A DNA stretch of 64,000 nucleotides, from positions 1,887,575 to 1,951,574 of the forward strand of contig JACDQD010000005.1 of the NCBI GenBank assembly GCA_019843655.1, in the 5' to 3' direction. This document shows positions 63,910 through 64,000 of this stretch, one piece after another. The translations under genes were made by a program, and so were the position numbers. This DNA comes from Lethocerus indicus. Taxonomy: Eukaryota; Arthropoda; Insecta; Hemiptera; Belostomatidae. Position 1 is the first letter of the stretch, and every line of letters starts with the position of its first letter. The notes under the pieces were generated by a model. The model did no database searches and had not been told where the DNA came from. It worked only from the letters and a program-made list of their open reading frames with translations.

Positions 63910-64000
63910 AGGAAGAACTGCTCAAACTCGTGAACGAACTTCAGCATTGGACTAACACGGCAGCAGTAACATTAGTAACATTCGGAAGTAGTGACATGCG
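63910..64000 (+). repeat. Unnamed repeat E, copy 2 (cut by window end)
   Basis: AGGAAGAACTGC, CGAACTTCAGCATTGGACTA and GCAGTAACAT align with copy 1. The same frame reads EELLKLVNELQHWTNTAAVT. Similar peptides in both copies suggest a coding origin (gene or transposon), but the sequence stops at the window edge and I do not recognise it. Confidence 0.55.

Noticed and set aside
1..64000. CRISPR arrays, bacterial operons, tRNA or rRNA genes
   Set aside because: No regularly spaced identical repeats, ribosome-binding-site-led gene strings, tRNA arms or rRNA cores were seen; the sequence is clearly eukaryotic.

Overview
The window looks like nuclear DNA of an arthropod, most likely an insect. The grounds are Jockey-clade LINE fragments, an irritans-type mariner remnant, TTAA-flanked piggyBac-like MITEs and abundant (AT)n, (GT)n and (GA)n microsatellites. 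The exact order is not resolved; a hemipteran-like genome is a guess. Base composition is AT-rich with scattered C/G homopolymers. I find no convincing complete protein-coding gene, no tRNA and no rRNA. The open frames are short and mostly chance or low-complexity translations. The DNA is best read as intergenic or intronic sequence filled with transposon debris, with one possible 38-nt microexon at about 40.6 kb.

Layout. 0-3.3 kb: a frameshifted Jockey-like fragment, a mariner MITE beside an (AT)n tract, a second Jockey fragment with a 10-bp target-site duplication (TSD), and a diverged tandem array whose period keeps a reading frame. 3.3-15.5 kb: mostly featureless, with one more Jockey copy at 9.6-10.2 kb. 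15.5-17 kb: a foldback element, a 176-bp piggyBac-like MITE and a Jockey 3' end. 17-29 kb: microsatellites and one ~290-bp direct repeat pair. 29.6-34.2 kb: three copies of an unnamed repeat, a foldback element with a perfect 15-bp TSD, and a Jockey copy with a 12-bp TSD. 36-44 kb: fragments of a second inverted-repeat family, the microexon candidate, and piggyBac-like and hAT-like MITEs. 45-51 kb: a U6 snRNA/Jockey chimeric retroinsertion with a perfect 13-bp TSD, and more foldback copies. 54-64 kb: inverted-repeat copies, a tandem duplication, a 29-nt G run and an unnamed repeat that runs off the window end.

Two observations stand out. First, 45223-45953 (minus strand) is U6 snRNA nucleotides 1-76 joined directly to a 5'-truncated Jockey-like LINE, flanked by identical 13-bp TSDs. 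This is a complete U6-LINE template-switch product, a class best known from mammalian L1. Second, a foldback family with at least eight copies or remnants carries in its arms a 37-nt segment with the layout of a minimal type I hammerhead ribozyme: stem I, CUGANGA, stem II, GAA, palindromic ACCGGU, C, stem I. The stem II arms are conserved while the loop varies. A second inverted-repeat family at 55.0, 59.4 and 60.8 kb carries the CUGAUGA...GAAACGUC version. Short-helix-III hammerheads of this kind are known from Penelope-like retroelements, so both families may be non-autonomous relatives of those elements. One extra nucleotide before stem II leaves activity uncertain.
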